A stretch of DNA of 64,000 nt from Bacteroidia bacterium (GCA_030428705.1 JAUIDI010000001.1:806001-870000), one strand, 5' to 3'; positions 17,393-26,568 are shown, counted from the first letter of the stretch. The notes: a model not told the origin generated them from the letters alone. Numbers and translations: made by a program.

Positions 17393-18241
17393 TTAGGGAA
17401 TCCAATTGTTCTTTCCAAAATCGGGCTTGCGTTTTTCCAAAAAGGCATTTCGACCCTCTTCGGCCTCGTCCGTCATATAGGCCAACCTTGTAGCCTCACC
17501 CGCAAAGACCTGTTGGCCTACCATACCGTCATCGGTAAGGTTCATGGCGAATTTGAGCATCTTGATCGATGTCGGCGATTTTTGCAAAACCTCTTGTGCC
17601 CACTGATAAGCGGTATCTTCCAATGCATCATGAGGTACTACGGCATTTACCATACCCATTTCATAGGCTTCCTGCGCGGAATAATTACGGCCTAAAAAAA
17701 AGATTTCACGCGCCTTTTTTTGTCCTACCATTTTGGCGAGATAGGCCGAACCATAGCCGCCATCGAAACTTGTAACGTCGGCATCGGTCTGTTTGAATAT
17801 GGCATGTTCCTTACTGGCCAAGGTCATGTCACAGACCACATGTAGACTATGCCCTCCCCCGACGGCCCAACCAGGCACTACGGCAATTACCACTTTGGGC
17901 ATGAACCGGATCTGTCGCTGTACTTCAAGAATGTTGAGGCGGTGCATACCGTCATCGCCCACGTACCCTTGGTGTCCCCTTGATTTTTGGTCGCCTCCAC
18001 TACAAAACGAATAAATCCCGTCTTTTGGTGAAGGCCCCTCCGCGGAAAGCAACACCACACCTATCGAAGTATCCTCTTGCGCATCGTAAAAGGCCTGATA
18101 AAGTTCACTGGTGGTCTTGGGCCGAAAAGCATTGCGTACCTCGGGCCGGTTAAAAGCGATACGGGCTACCCCATTACTTTTTTTATAGGTAATGTCTTCA
18201 AATTCTTTAGCGGTTTGCCAATCGGGTTGTTGCATGGTCAC
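17393..18241 (-). CDS. menB: 1,4-dihydroxy-2-naphthoyl-CoA synthase
   Basis: The 282-residue crotonase-fold enzyme matches MenB in length and in its diagnostic FCSGGDQKSRG (oxyanion hole) and FDGGYGSAYLA motifs. MenB performs the intramolecular Claisen ring closure of o-succinylbenzoyl-CoA in menaquinone synthesis, in the cytoplasm. No other men gene is adjacent, so the pathway is split here. Starts at 18241 and 18235 are both possible and differ by two residues. Confidence 0.95.
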   Translation of the reverse strand: MTMQQPDWQTAKEFEDITYKKSNGVARIAFNRPEVRNAFRPKTTSELYQAFYDAQEDTSIGVVLLSAEGPSPKDGIYSFCSGGDQKSRGHQGYVGDDGMHRLNILEVQRQIRFMPKVVIAVVPGWAVGGGHSLHVVCDMTLASKEHAIFKQTDADVTSFDGGYGSAYLAKMVGQKKAREIFFLGRNYSAQEAYEMGMVNAVVPHDALEDTAYQWAQEVLQKSPTSIKMLKFAMNLTDDGMVGQQVFAGEATRLAYMTDEAEEGRNAFLEKRKPDFGKNNWIP

Positions 18242-18399
18242 ATTTTTTGATTCTTACAAAGTAACGCAATTTGACCAAAAGAGCCGCTCTCGGTAGAACA
18301 TGTAAGTTCGTTGATCAAAACCCTTGAAACCGAACAAGAATTCGGTTAACTTCGTTTATCAAGCCATAGGATATACTCAAATTAATCGTCATAACCGAT

Positions 18400-19650
18400 A
18401 TGAAAATAATACTAACATCAATAGGGACAAGAGGAGATATGGAACCTTTCTTGTCAATAGGTGAAATATTGAAAGAAAATGGTCATGAAATAATTTGTTT
18501 GTTTCCTGAGCAATTTAGGAATCTTGCAGACGATTCGGGATTTAATTTTGCTTCCTTGGGTAGTGAATTTATCAGAATGCTTGATAGTCCGGCAGGAAAA
18601 ACGGCAATGGGAGGCGGAAGGCTTGGCCTAAAAAAAATAAGGGCGTATCTCAAACTTGCTTCAATGCAAAAAGAGATTAATAAAGAAATGATTTTGAAGC
18701 AAGAGGCTGTTATCGAAAAGGAGCGGCCTGATAGAATCGTTCATAACGGAAAAGTAATGTATCCGGTAATTTGGGGATTGAAAAATACCGGGAAGCGGAT
18801 ATTGGTAAGTCCGGTTCCTTATCTGCACTATGTAAAAGACCATTCACATATAGCTTTCAATAGAAATTTTGGGGCTTTTTTCAATAAATTAACCTACGAT
18901 TTGGCCAATTTTGGTTTGGTAAAAACAATCTCCGGTTCCTTAAAATTTCTATCATCACCCAAAAAGATAAGCACAAAAGAGATTAAAAAGGCATTGTTTG
19001 GCGAAAGGATTATTTATACCGTCTCCCCCTCGATTTTTAAAAGGCCGGAATATTGGCCTGAAAACCTTCAGGTTTTGGGATATCATGAAAGAAAAAAAAC
19101 AAGTAATTGGGAGCCATCGGAAGCATTGAAATCTTTTTTAAAGAACCATTCCAAGGTAATTTTGGTGACTTTCGGGAGTATGATAAACACAAACCCTCCG
19201 GAAAAGACAAAAATCATCCTTGAGATATTGGAAAGAAACAATATTCCGGCTATTATCAATACTGCTTCCGGCGGACTTATCAAACCAAAATCTTATAACA
19301 AGGAGGTTTTCCATTTTGTTGGTCGCATCCCCTACGACTGGATATTTCCAAGACTGTATGCAGTAATACACCACGGGGGTTCGGGAACTACGCACACGGC
19401 CATAAAATATGGATGTGCTTCATTGATTATTCCCCATATCATCGACCAATATGTATGGAATAAAATTGTATTTAAAAAAGGTTCAGGGCCTTTAGGAGTA
19501 GACGTTGGCCAAATAAATGTAAAAAACTTAGAACCAAAGATAATTGATCTCTATAGCAATAGATCGTACAAATTAGAAGCGGAAAAATTGGGCAAAGAAA
19601 TGCAAAATGAAACTTTTAAATCAGCAATTTGCAAAACAATAGAAGAATAG
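18400..19650 (+). CDS. UDP-glycosyltransferase (GT1/sterol-glucosyltransferase-like)
   Basis: This 416-residue GT-B enzyme has the N-terminal acceptor-domain opening TSIGTRGDMEPFLSIG. The C-terminal donor motif HHGGSGTTHTAIKYG, followed by PHIIDQY, is typical of MGT/UGT and sterol-glucosyltransferase relatives. The acceptor is unknown. The gene is richer in A+T than its surroundings and is not in an operon. An AACCGAA/TTCGGTT inverted repeat lies at 18328-18347 upstream. The composition suggests later acquisition. Confidence 0.82.
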   Translation: MKIILTSIGTRGDMEPFLSIGEILKENGHEIICLFPEQFRNLADDSGFNFASLGSEFIRMLDSPAGKTAMGGGRLGLKKIRAYLKLASMQKEINKEMILKQEAVIEKERPDRIVHNGKVMYPVIWGLKNTGKRILVSPVPYLHYVKDHSHIAFNRNFGAFFNKLTYDLANFGLVKTISGSLKFLSSPKKISTKEIKKALFGERIIYTVSPSIFKRPEYWPENLQVLGYHERKKTSNWEPSEALKSFLKNHSKVILVTFGSMINTNPPEKTKIILEILERNNIPAIINTASGGLIKPKSYNKEVFHFVGRIPYDWIFPRLYAVIHHGGSGTTHTAIKYGCASLIIPHIIDQYVWNKIVFKKGSGPLGVDVGQINVKNLEPKIIDLYSNRSYKLEAEKLGKEMQNETFKSAICKTIEE

Positions 19651-20042
19651 ATAAAGTAATCGATTTGCTCCTTGCGACCAATAAACGAATTCTTTTATCC
19701 CGATATTTTTCTTCTATTCATAAGGAGTTGATTTCGATATAGTTGATTAAGGAAACTCTTCGAGCTAAAAGAGAGTATAGAACTTTGTTAACCTCACTTT
19801 TATCATTGACGAACATGTATCATCCGTCAAAAAGAATCAAAGCTCTTCCTAACTACCGTAATCTACTAAAATTCCCAATTAATAAGTAAATCTCAACTAC
19901 GACTGATGAAAATAATGTTCTTTTATTTTACCATTTTAATTGATTTTTAGGCTAAATGTCGCTACAATGTCGTGAATAATTCTTGCTAATTTTTTTGGAT
20001 TTTAGTTATTTGAACATAATCTTACTTAAAATTTCAATTTGA
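19651..20042. other. AT-rich gene-free stretch
   Basis: This 392-bp stretch contains no intact gene. It is strongly AT-rich and includes a very short frame at 19815-19889, described separately. It probably also holds the promoter for the HTH gene at 20043. Confidence 0.45.
19815..19889 (+). pseudogene. Possible remnant of a DUF2442-like gene (24 codons)
   Basis: This 24-codon frame encodes SKRIKALPNYRNLLKFPI and resembles the first strand-turn-strand of DUF2442 proteins. Those continue with an F-x-NGE segment, but here the frame stops. No continuation was seen in the sequence that follows. The resemblance is weak and could be chance. Confidence 0.2.
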
Positions 20043-20753
20043 ATGAAAAAATCAGACTTCAGAACGAGATTAATTGAGGTTAGGAAAGCAAAAGGATTAA
20101 CGCAAAAAGAAGTTGCGGAGAAGTGTAAAATCACAGTGCGCACCATTCAGCGAATTGAATCCGGCAAAGTTAAACCAAGAGCTTTTACAATTAAATTAAT
20201 CTCTGAAACCCTAGGGTTTGATTTTTTTACGTCACGAAATACCGAATATGACATAAATTCTAAAAATCAAAGGTTAAAATTGGTAGGGTATAATATTCTA
20301 CGGTATTTAAAAAATCCGTTGAACTTAAAGAGCAATACAATGAAAAAAATTTCAATTTTGTCGATGTCACTTTTAGCGATAGTATTAATATTCTCGATTT
20401 TCAAAACAACTGCACAAACAGAGACTAATAAAAGTCTTATTATCGAACTAAATGAAGATCAATCCATTAAGAGAGTTAAGGCTGCTTTTACGCATAATCT
20501 AACACTTGACAGTCTAGTTCAAATTAAAAACGACTTAGAAAATATAGGCATATTATTAAATTACAAGATGATTGAATTTGATACACAAAATATGTTGTTA
20601 AGTATTGATTGTCAAGTTGTTTGCAATGATGGATTTAGCGGAAGTTTTAGAACTATAACCACTCACAATAAGGATACGAAAATTGGATTCTATCGTGATT
20701 ATTCCCCCAATGCCAAAAGTCCTTTCGGTACTGGTGGTCTGGATTACAATTAA
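20043..20753 (+). CDS. HTH (XRE) domain fused to a transmembrane/secreted domain
   Basis: The product has 236 residues. Residues 8-63 are an XRE helix-turn-helix (RKAKGLTQKEVAEKCKI, RTIQRIESGK). Residues 100-122 are hydrophobic and read like a signal sequence (MKKISILSMSLLAIVLIF, cleavable near TTAQ). Residues 125-225 resemble the extracellular module seen in flavobacterial M56/BlaR-like proteins (SLVQIKNDLENIGILLNY followed by a beta hairpin). An in-frame ATG at 20341 could initiate the secreted part alone. It would be a one-protein membrane-tethered regulator. Its stop codon overlaps the opposite-strand stop of the next gene. Confidence 0.65.
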   Translation: MKKSDFRTRLIEVRKAKGLTQKEVAEKCKITVRTIQRIESGKVKPRAFTIKLISETLGFDFFTSRNTEYDINSKNQRLKLVGYNILRYLKNPLNLKSNTMKKISILSMSLLAIVLIFSIFKTTAQTETNKSLIIELNEDQSIKRVKAAFTHNLTLDSLVQIKNDLENIGILLNYKMIEFDTQNMLLSIDCQVVCNDGFSGSFRTITTHNKDTKIGFYRDYSPNAKSPFGTGGLDYN

Positions 20754-21991
20754 CTACCTTCCTGCTTCCTATTTTTCTCCTCGATCCATTTCGCCATATA
20801 CTTGGTGCTCGCCATAGTCTGGTAGCGGAGCATTTCTCCTAAAAAGTTTTTTGCCCGGTGATGCACCAAATTCGCTTTAACGGATGTGATTCTAGACCTT
20901 AGCTTTGCCCCAAGCGTTTTTTTGTCGAAGCCCTCGTTTATAATGGCGATTCCATTTCGTTGGAACAGTTCCCAATCCTTTTTATTCCAATATAAGGCAA
21001 TAGCGGCTTCGGCAAAGGCTTTTGGGTCGTCACAAACCATTCCGTTCCACGGCAGGCCGTCATGCATGCCTTCCGCCCCAATTGTGGTGGTAACCGATGG
21101 CGTACCGCAACGCATAGCATTTGCTAATTTCCCTTTGAGCCCGGCACCGAAACGCAACGGAGCCAACATGATTCTGGTATTAGCAACGACCTGTTCGGCA
21201 CTTTCGGCCCAACCCTCAATCAGAAACCCCGTTTTGAGGTCATGCATTTGGGAGATGTGTTGTGGCAAATTACTTCCATAAATATGCAATACCACTTGGG
21301 GAAGTTCCATTTTGATTAAAGGCCAAATCTCTTTTTTTAATTGCCCAATGGCATCGACATTGGGTGCATGCCCACCAAATCCAATGAATATAAAATCTTT
21401 TCGTTCCTCGAAAGGCGTCCATTTTATTGTTGGATCATCTAAACCGTTCATCATAAAGGGGAGATGCAACAATAATGATTCGTGGTTAGCAAATATTGGC
21501 TTCAACAATTCCATTTCAAAGGATGAAATAATCAATGTGAGGTCGCAGCGATAGATACTGGCCATCTCTCTTTTGGTCAGATCGTTTTGCAACCACAATG
21601 CTGTGGTAAAATCCAGATTTTGCTTGATGGCCTGTTCCCTGACCTTGCGGAGGGAATGCAAATCTTCGGTATCCAATATTCGAATCGCGTTAGGAGCATG
21701 TTCCGCGACACGCCACCCGAACTGTTCCTCGGCCATAAAACGGTCGAAAAGCACTATATCGGGATTCAAATCGGATATAAAGGTATCAAAGGACGAATCG
21801 TTCAGAAGTATAGGAACTAGTACGATTCCCTCAAAATCGGATTCCTTGACATCGGACTTATCTGCGGTGCAGGCAATAGTTACTTTATACGCTTCTTCCT
21901 TGAAAAAATCAACGAGCTGCATCAAACGTACCCCAGCTGCCGAATAATGAGGGGCTGGCCAACTGGTCGATATGATAAGGAGTTTTTTCAA
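20750..21991 (-). CDS. Glycosyltransferase, GT4-like
   Basis: The 413-residue GT-B glycosyltransferase opens with LIISTSWPAPHYSAAGVRLM. Its C-terminal donor site reads APLRFGAGLKGKLANAMRCG, followed by PSVTTTIGAEGM, the usual position of the E-x7-E-like region in GT4 enzymes. Substrates are unknown; cell-surface glycan or lipid glycosylation is likely. It shares the TTAA at 20750-20753 with the convergent HTH gene, so the two stop codons overlap. It is not in an operon. Confidence 0.8.
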   Translation of the reverse strand: MKKLLIISTSWPAPHYSAAGVRLMQLVDFFKEEAYKVTIACTADKSDVKESDFEGIVLVPILLNDSSFDTFISDLNPDIVLFDRFMAEEQFGWRVAEHAPNAIRILDTEDLHSLRKVREQAIKQNLDFTTALWLQNDLTKREMASIYRCDLTLIISSFEMELLKPIFANHESLLLHLPFMMNGLDDPTIKWTPFEERKDFIFIGFGGHAPNVDAIGQLKKEIWPLIKMELPQVVLHIYGSNLPQHISQMHDLKTGFLIEGWAESAEQVVANTRIMLAPLRFGAGLKGKLANAMRCGTPSVTTTIGAEGMHDGLPWNGMVCDDPKAFAEAAIALYWNKKDWELFQRNGIAIINEGFDKKTLGAKLRSRITSVKANLVHHRAKNFLGEMLRYQTMASTKYMAKWIEEKNRKQEGS

Positions 21992-22020
21992 GTGTTAAGT
22001 TCAAATAAACCACCGGAGTA

Positions 22021-22040
22021 CCTGCCTGCCGGCAGACAGG
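22021..22040. repeat. Short GC-rich palindromic repeat
   Basis: The near-perfect palindrome CCTGCCTGCCGGCAGACAGG sits between two genes on the minus strand. It is strikingly GC-rich for this genome and matches a type of short dispersed palindrome found in many Flavobacteriaceae intergenic regions. Copy number cannot be judged from one window. Confidence 0.6.
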
Positions 22041-22097
22041 TTTAAGCCTCGATTATCGAGTGAAACAAAACTACCATACCGACTCTGTAAACAAAAC

Positions 22098-23609
22098 TTA
22101 CATTCTTTCCGCGAATTTCCGTGATATTGCCGACCGAAGCTTCCGCTCATAATCCTCTTCCAACCATTCCTTATAGTTCTTCGTATTGTTCATGATACAA
22201 TAGGAATACTGGCGTACACGATAGGCGATTTCTTCTTTCAATTCTTTGGCCAAGATACGGGCATCAAAGACATCGTCAGCATTTTCGACACATATTTCGG
22301 CGTGTTGCTCGATACTTTTTTCCAAAACGATCTTCGATTTCAACCCTTGCGCGAATATTCTCTTATATTCTTCCTTGACATCATACTCGATATTCGACGA
22401 TTTCGAGAACTTCGCCCGAAGGTCTTCGGGCATCTCATAGACGAATTCGCGTTCGATTTCCTCATCGTTCTTGATGTTTTCCAAATAGAAATCGGGGAAA
22501 TGGAATATTTCCTGCCAATCGATGGGCGCATCCCACATGCCGAAGCGGGCCACGTTGTTCCCCATATCGATTACATTGAATTCTTCCTTATTGGACAATA
22601 CTCTTGACCCCCTACCGATCATTTGAAAATACAGCGTAAGCGACCGGGTAGCCCTATTCAAAATAATGGATTCGACCGTTGGCTCATCAAACCCGGTGGT
22701 CAGGATACTGACCGAGGTCAAAATGGCATCTGGAGTCTTAGAGAACCAATCCAATATCTCCCGCCGTTCGGATGCCGTATTCTTGTTATCGAGATGGCGT
22801 ATATTATAACCTGCTTTTTTAAAGGTCTCATAGACATATCGCGATGTATTGATCCCATTGTTGAATATCAATGTCTTGGTGCCCAAGGCAATTTCGTTGT
22901 AGGCCTTTACCAGCTTGCCCAACATGCTCTGGTTACTATATAGCTCATCGGATGATTTTACCGTATAGTCGCCACTGATGCCCAATTTCAGACTTTGCAG
23001 GCTGACATCGTAATTGTAGACGTTTGCCTTGGCCAGGAATTTTTGCTTGATTAATGATTCAATGGACTCCCCCACGATCAACTTTTTGTAGTTGTCTTTC
23101 ATGGGAAGTTTAATATTCGAACTCAACGGGGTTGCCGTTACCCCTAAAATCGTGGACTTCTCAAAATATTTGAACAATTTCCGGAACGAGTTGTAGTGGG
23201 CCTCATCGATAATGACCAGTCCGATATTGTTGATTTCCACTTTTTCTTCCTGCAACCTGTTGTTCAAGGTTTCGACCATGGCCACGAAGCACATGAATTC
23301 GTCCTGATCGGTGAGTTCTTTTACGTCGCTATTGATTATTTTATTTCTGACCCCAAAACCCGTCAACATTTTCGATGTCTGAAGGCTCAGTTCGATACGG
23401 TGCGTCAGAACGACAACTTTTTTCTTAGTCTTTTCGATGTACCGACGCGCAATTTCGGAGAAAACGACCGTCTTACCACCCCCTGTCGGAAGTTGGTATA
23501 ACAGATTACCGGTTTCCGAATCGTCTTCCAAATACCGGAAAATCGTATTCAGGTCCTCTTCTTGGTAGTCGTAAAGTGTCTTTTCGGCAGTATCGTTCTG
23601 TAACTTCAA
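22098..23609 (-). CDS. Superfamily 2 DEAD/DEAH helicase
   Basis: This 503-residue helicase has motif I LPTGGGKTVVFSE (about residue 40), motif II DEAHYNSF (about 131), motif III TATPL and motif VI QMIGRGSR (about 330). A C-terminal helical extension of about 120 residues follows. It resembles the type III restriction/RAD25-like SF2 group that acts alone in Bacteroidota. No nuclease or methylase is adjacent, so repair or RNA/DNA remodelling is more likely than restriction. Confidence 0.87.
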   Translation of the reverse strand: MKLQNDTAEKTLYDYQEEDLNTIFRYLEDDSETGNLLYQLPTGGGKTVVFSEIARRYIEKTKKKVVVLTHRIELSLQTSKMLTGFGVRNKIINSDVKELTDQDEFMCFVAMVETLNNRLQEEKVEINNIGLVIIDEAHYNSFRKLFKYFEKSTILGVTATPLSSNIKLPMKDNYKKLIVGESIESLIKQKFLAKANVYNYDVSLQSLKLGISGDYTVKSSDELYSNQSMLGKLVKAYNEIALGTKTLIFNNGINTSRYVYETFKKAGYNIRHLDNKNTASERREILDWFSKTPDAILTSVSILTTGFDEPTVESIILNRATRSLTLYFQMIGRGSRVLSNKEEFNVIDMGNNVARFGMWDAPIDWQEIFHFPDFYLENIKNDEEIEREFVYEMPEDLRAKFSKSSNIEYDVKEEYKRIFAQGLKSKIVLEKSIEQHAEICVENADDVFDARILAKELKEEIAYRVRQYSYCIMNNTKNYKEWLEEDYERKLRSAISRKFAERM

Positions 23610-23787
23610 AAGGTATATTGCATTTAATCAATGTCGCAAAGATTGCATGGCGACAATCGAATTTTGCAAAATTAACAGAAATTTGTCCTTGGTCGAAATT
23701 TATCCAAGGGAATTATGGAAGAAAAATTTTGTATTGCTGGTTGAATCACAGAATCTTTGGGCCATATAAAATCTAGCAGTGTCAACA

Positions 23788-24717
23788 TTAATACCCTTTT
23801 TCTTTTGATACGACGTTCAAAAGAGGTTCGCCCCGTTGCAGCCGACGGAAATTTTCAATAATTTGGGGTACGACCGATTCGGTATCGGAAACGCTGGCAT
23901 AATGAGGCGTCATGTGTATCTTATCATGTTCCCAAAATGGATGGTCGGTAGGCAAAGGCTCTTCATGAAAAACATCAAGACAAGCCCCGGAAAGATGACC
24001 ATTTTCAAGATATTCTATCAAGTCGGCATCCACGACATGTCCGCCACGGGCCACATTGATTATATAGGCTCCCTTGGGCAATTGTTCAAAAAGACTTGCA
24101 TTTAAAATACCAACGGTATCGTCTGTCAACGGTAAAAGACAAACCAGTATTTCTGTCGTTGCCAAGAATGCGGAAAGTTGGTCCAGTCCGGCGAACGATT
24201 CGATATTCTCCAATGATTTTGTGGACTTCGACCAGCCCTGTACGCGAAAGCCAAACCGGACAAGATCTTCGGCCAGTACACTTCCTAAAGCTCCAAAACC
24301 TAGAATGCCGACCTTGAAATCTTTTATACGGCGGTATTGCATCGGTTTCCAGATTTTCCGCATTTGATCGACACGATAATGCCCAAGGTACTTGAGATAA
24401 CTAAAGATTACGGCGATTACATGCTCAGACATATCTTTGGCCAGCATGGTATCGACCACCCGGGTAATGGGCAATGCTTTCGGCCTTTCCATATCCTCAA
24501 AAATAAAGTCCACCCCTGCCCCACTGCAAGCAATACATTCAAGGTTTGGGTAATCCATCAATTGGCCTTTTGGGTGTTTCCAAACCAAAGCCATGATGAT
24601 TTCCTCTTTCGGATGCGGCTCAAGATAGCTATAGACCACTATTTGCGGTGCCGCTTTTTTCAATGCTTCCTGCCATATCGGTATTTTTCCATCTTGTCGT
24701 ATGATTACTATCGCCAT
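23788..24717 (-). CDS. Glyoxylate/hydroxypyruvate reductase A-like dehydrogenase
   Basis: This 309-residue NAD(P)-dependent D-2-hydroxyacid dehydrogenase has a Rossmann GFGALGSVLAEDLVRFGF motif (about residues 143-160) and the catalytic triad in INVARGGH (Arg), FHEEPLP (Glu) and MTPHYASVS (His). The shape matches GhrA. It should reduce glyoxylate or hydroxypyruvate. It starts one base after the stop of the upstream DUF6155 gene, so the two are co-transcribed. No functional link is evident. Confidence 0.87.
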   Translation of the reverse strand: MAIVIIRQDGKIPIWQEALKKAAPQIVVYSYLEPHPKEEIIMALVWKHPKGQLMDYPNLECIACSGAGVDFIFEDMERPKALPITRVVDTMLAKDMSEHVIAVIFSYLKYLGHYRVDQMRKIWKPMQYRRIKDFKVGILGFGALGSVLAEDLVRFGFRVQGWSKSTKSLENIESFAGLDQLSAFLATTEILVCLLPLTDDTVGILNASLFEQLPKGAYIINVARGGHVVDADLIEYLENGHLSGACLDVFHEEPLPTDHPFWEHDKIHMTPHYASVSDTESVVPQIIENFRRLQRGEPLLNVVSKEKGY

Positions 24718-24718
24718 T

Positions 24719-25228
24719 TCAATCGATTATATCGAGGGCCCTGGAGAAATTTTCTCCGAAGGGCCAATTATTATCCTGTGTAATCGTATAGATTTTCACG
24801 ATTCTTTCCTTGAATTCGTGCAGCATTCCATTGTTCGAAATATAATGTGTCGCCTGCGCAAATGAATTCGACATGCTTTTATAAAAGGCATCGGGTACAT
24901 TCCGTCCCATGGAAAAAGTCTGGGCGACCTCTAAATTATACAACATGATATCGGCCACCAAATGGGGCTCTACCCCTAATTTCAGATAATGCTTGATGTA
25001 TTTTTGTGCTACGGACCGTCTTGCCTTGGGCCGTTTTCGCTTCAATGGAAAGTATTCATTCGAAATCTTGGACTTGGCCTCTTGGACCAACTTGTCCTCT
25101 TTCGGATTAAAAACAAAATCATAGTACTCTTTTACCAAAGGAAAGCGGTCGTACAGTTCAACAAACTGTTCTTCAAGTTCCTTTTTTTTCAATTCGGCAA
25201 GGTATTTTTTCAAAACCCTCTTGCTCAT
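24719..25228 (-). CDS. DUF6155-family protein
   Basis: This 169-residue basic, largely helical protein begins MSKRVLKKYLAELKKKELEE and has the central KRPKARRSVAQKYIKHYLKLG block characteristic of DUF6155. No catalytic motif is apparent and its function is unknown. It lies directly upstream of the ghrA-like gene with a single-base gap, and 176 bp from the divergent rpoD start. Confidence 0.8.
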   Translation of the reverse strand: MSKRVLKKYLAELKKKELEEQFVELYDRFPLVKEYYDFVFNPKEDKLVQEAKSKISNEYFPLKRKRPKARRSVAQKYIKHYLKLGVEPHLVADIMLYNLEVAQTFSMGRNVPDAFYKSMSNSFAQATHYISNNGMLHEFKERIVKIYTITQDNNWPFGENFSRALDIID

Positions 25229-25404
25229 GCTTTGGCAATTTAAAGCCCAAAAATACTGTAAGTACCTAAAAAATAAGTGTCATTGGTCCATTATTCATAA
25301 AGTTCTCATAAATTCTGTATAAGAATTTTCGTATCCCTTTGGAAAAGACGTGGGAAAAATGTATTATGAACTCTTGTAGAACATTCAAAAACCATTACAT
25401 ACAC

Positions 25405-26268
25405 ATGAGGCAACTTAAGATTATCAAGCAGGTAACCAATCGTGAATCAAAATCGTTGGACAAGTACTTGCAAGATATCAGTAAAATAGATTTGATCAAT
25501 GCAAGTGAAGAAGTAGAATTGGCACAGCGCATTCGTGCCGGGGATCAGGCGGCCCTTGAAAAATTGACCACCGCCAACCTACGTTTTGTCGTTTCCGTGG
25601 CAAAACAATATCAAAATCAAGGTTTAAAATTGCCCGATTTGATCAATGAAGGAAACCTTGGCTTGGTAAAGGCCGCCAAGCGTTTTGACGAGACCCGAGG
25701 GTTTAAGTTTATATCCTATGCCGTATGGTGGATTCGTCAGTCCATTTTACAGGCTTTGGCCGAACAGTCGCGTGTGGTGCGGCTACCGTTGAACAAAATA
25801 GGATCTATCAATAAGATTAAGAAGACATTTTCATACTTGGAGCAGGCCCATGAGCGTCCACCTTCTGCCGAAGAAATTGCCAAAGAATTAGAAATGACCG
25901 TCAACGAGGTCAAACAATCCATGAAAAATTCGGGAAGGCACGTATCCATGGATGCACCCTTGCGTGAAGGTGAAGATTCGAACCTTTACGATGTACTCCG
26001 CTCGGGAGAATCGCCCAGGCCCGACAACATACTAATGCAACAGTCATTGAACACCGAAATCAACCGTGCGCTCGAGACTTTGTCTCCACGGGAAGCCGAT
26101 GTTGTCAAACTGTACTACGGGATCGGGGACCAACAATCGATGACCCTTGCCGAAATCGGACAGACTTTTGACCTCACCCGTGAACGGGTTCGCCAGATAC
26201 GTGAGAAGGCCATACGTAAGTTACGCCATAATTCAAGAAGCAAATTGTTGAAGACGTATTTGGGTTAA
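25405..26268 (+). CDS. rpoD: Primary-type RNA polymerase sigma factor RpoD/SigA
   Basis: The product has 287 residues, the normal length for Bacteroidota housekeeping sigma, which lacks the long region 1.1. Region 1.2 begins at [13 protein letters not shown]. Region 2 contains [13 protein letters not shown] and [14 protein letters not shown], region 3 is central, and region 4 ends with the promoter-reading [12 protein letters not shown]-like helix ([16 protein letters not shown]). I placed the start at 25405 because [14 protein letters not shown] is the conserved beginning; the 22 residues upstream are not family-like. A strong terminator follows. Confidence 0.95.
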   Translation: MRQLKIIKQVTNRESKSLDKYLQDISKIDLINASEEVELAQRIRAGDQAALEKLTTANLRFVVSVAKQYQNQGLKLPDLINEGNLGLVKAAKRFDETRGFKFISYAVWWIRQSILQALAEQSRVVRLPLNKIGSINKIKKTFSYLEQAHERPPSAEEIAKELEMTVNEVKQSMKNSGRHVSMDAPLREGEDSNLYDVLRSGESPRPDNILMQQSLNTEINRALETLSPREADVVKLYYGIGDQQSMTLAEIGQTFDLTRERVRQIREKAIRKLRHNSRSKLLKTYLG

Positions 26269-26282
26269 CATATCGAACAATA

Positions 26283-26318
26283 AAAAAGCCCCTTGGTTTT
26301 AAAACCAAGGGGCTTTTT
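26283..26318. terminator. Perfect bidirectional terminator after rpoD
   Basis: This is a 36-bp perfect palindrome: the arms AAAAAGCCCCTTGGTTTT and its complement meet with no spacer. There is a T-run on both strands. It can end rpoD on the plus strand and the micropeptide transcript on the minus strand. Confidence 0.93.
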
Positions 26319-26336
26319 CTTTGAACACTAATTAAC

Positions 26337-26438
26337 TTAAGAATAGCTCAATTTGTTGATGTTCACATCAACCAAAATTTCGTTCAAACTTTCGATAAAA
26401 TTCAAATACGATGCGTTGTCTGGATTTTGATTTGCCAT
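26337..26438 (-). CDS. Micropeptide gene, copy 1 of a tandem pair (33 aa)
   Basis: This 33-codon frame on the minus strand starts at the ATG at 26438. The peptide has a polar head (MANQNPDNAS), an amphipathic helix (YLNFIESLNEIL) and a tail VDVNINKLSYS. It aligns without gaps in the core with the next micropeptide (YIVFLQELNEIL), sharing aromatic, LNEIL and terminal L-x-Y positions. Retention of the same pattern in two adjacent short frames argues that both are translated. A terminator lies just downstream. No modification enzyme or transporter is adjacent, and the function is unknown. Confidence 0.55.
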   Translation of the reverse strand: MANQNPDNASYLNFIESLNEILVDVNINKLSYS

Positions 26439-26469
26439 AATTTGGGATTTTAAGATGAAGGTCAGCGGA

Positions 26470-26568
26470 CTACATGTAATCCAATTCAACCAATTCATTT
26501 AAGCTCAATATTTCGTTCAATTCTTGAAGGAACACAATATATTCCTCTCCGTAGGTATCATAAAGCAT
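26470..26568 (-). CDS. Micropeptide gene, copy 2 of a tandem pair (32 aa)
   Basis: This 32-codon frame starts at the ATG at 26568 and ends 31 bp before copy 1. The peptide reads MLYDTYGEEY, then VFLQELNEIL, then an acidic tail ending VELDYM. It is strongly acidic and predicted to be one amphipathic helix. A longer in-frame start at 26742 exists, but the added 58 residues look non-coding and have no counterpart in copy 1. Together the two resemble a duplicated small regulatory or signalling peptide. Confidence 0.5.
   Translation of the reverse strand: MLYDTYGEEYIVFLQELNEILSLNELVELDYM

Noticed and set aside
22021-22040. GC-rich palindrome as a possible mobile-element end or replication site
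   Set aside because: It is one short isolated copy with no partner repeat or adjacent transposase; it fits a common dispersed flavobacterial palindrome.
22098-23609. Type III restriction or defence system around the SF2 helicase
   Set aside because: There is no methylase, nuclease or other defence gene next to it, and the helicase has no nuclease domain.
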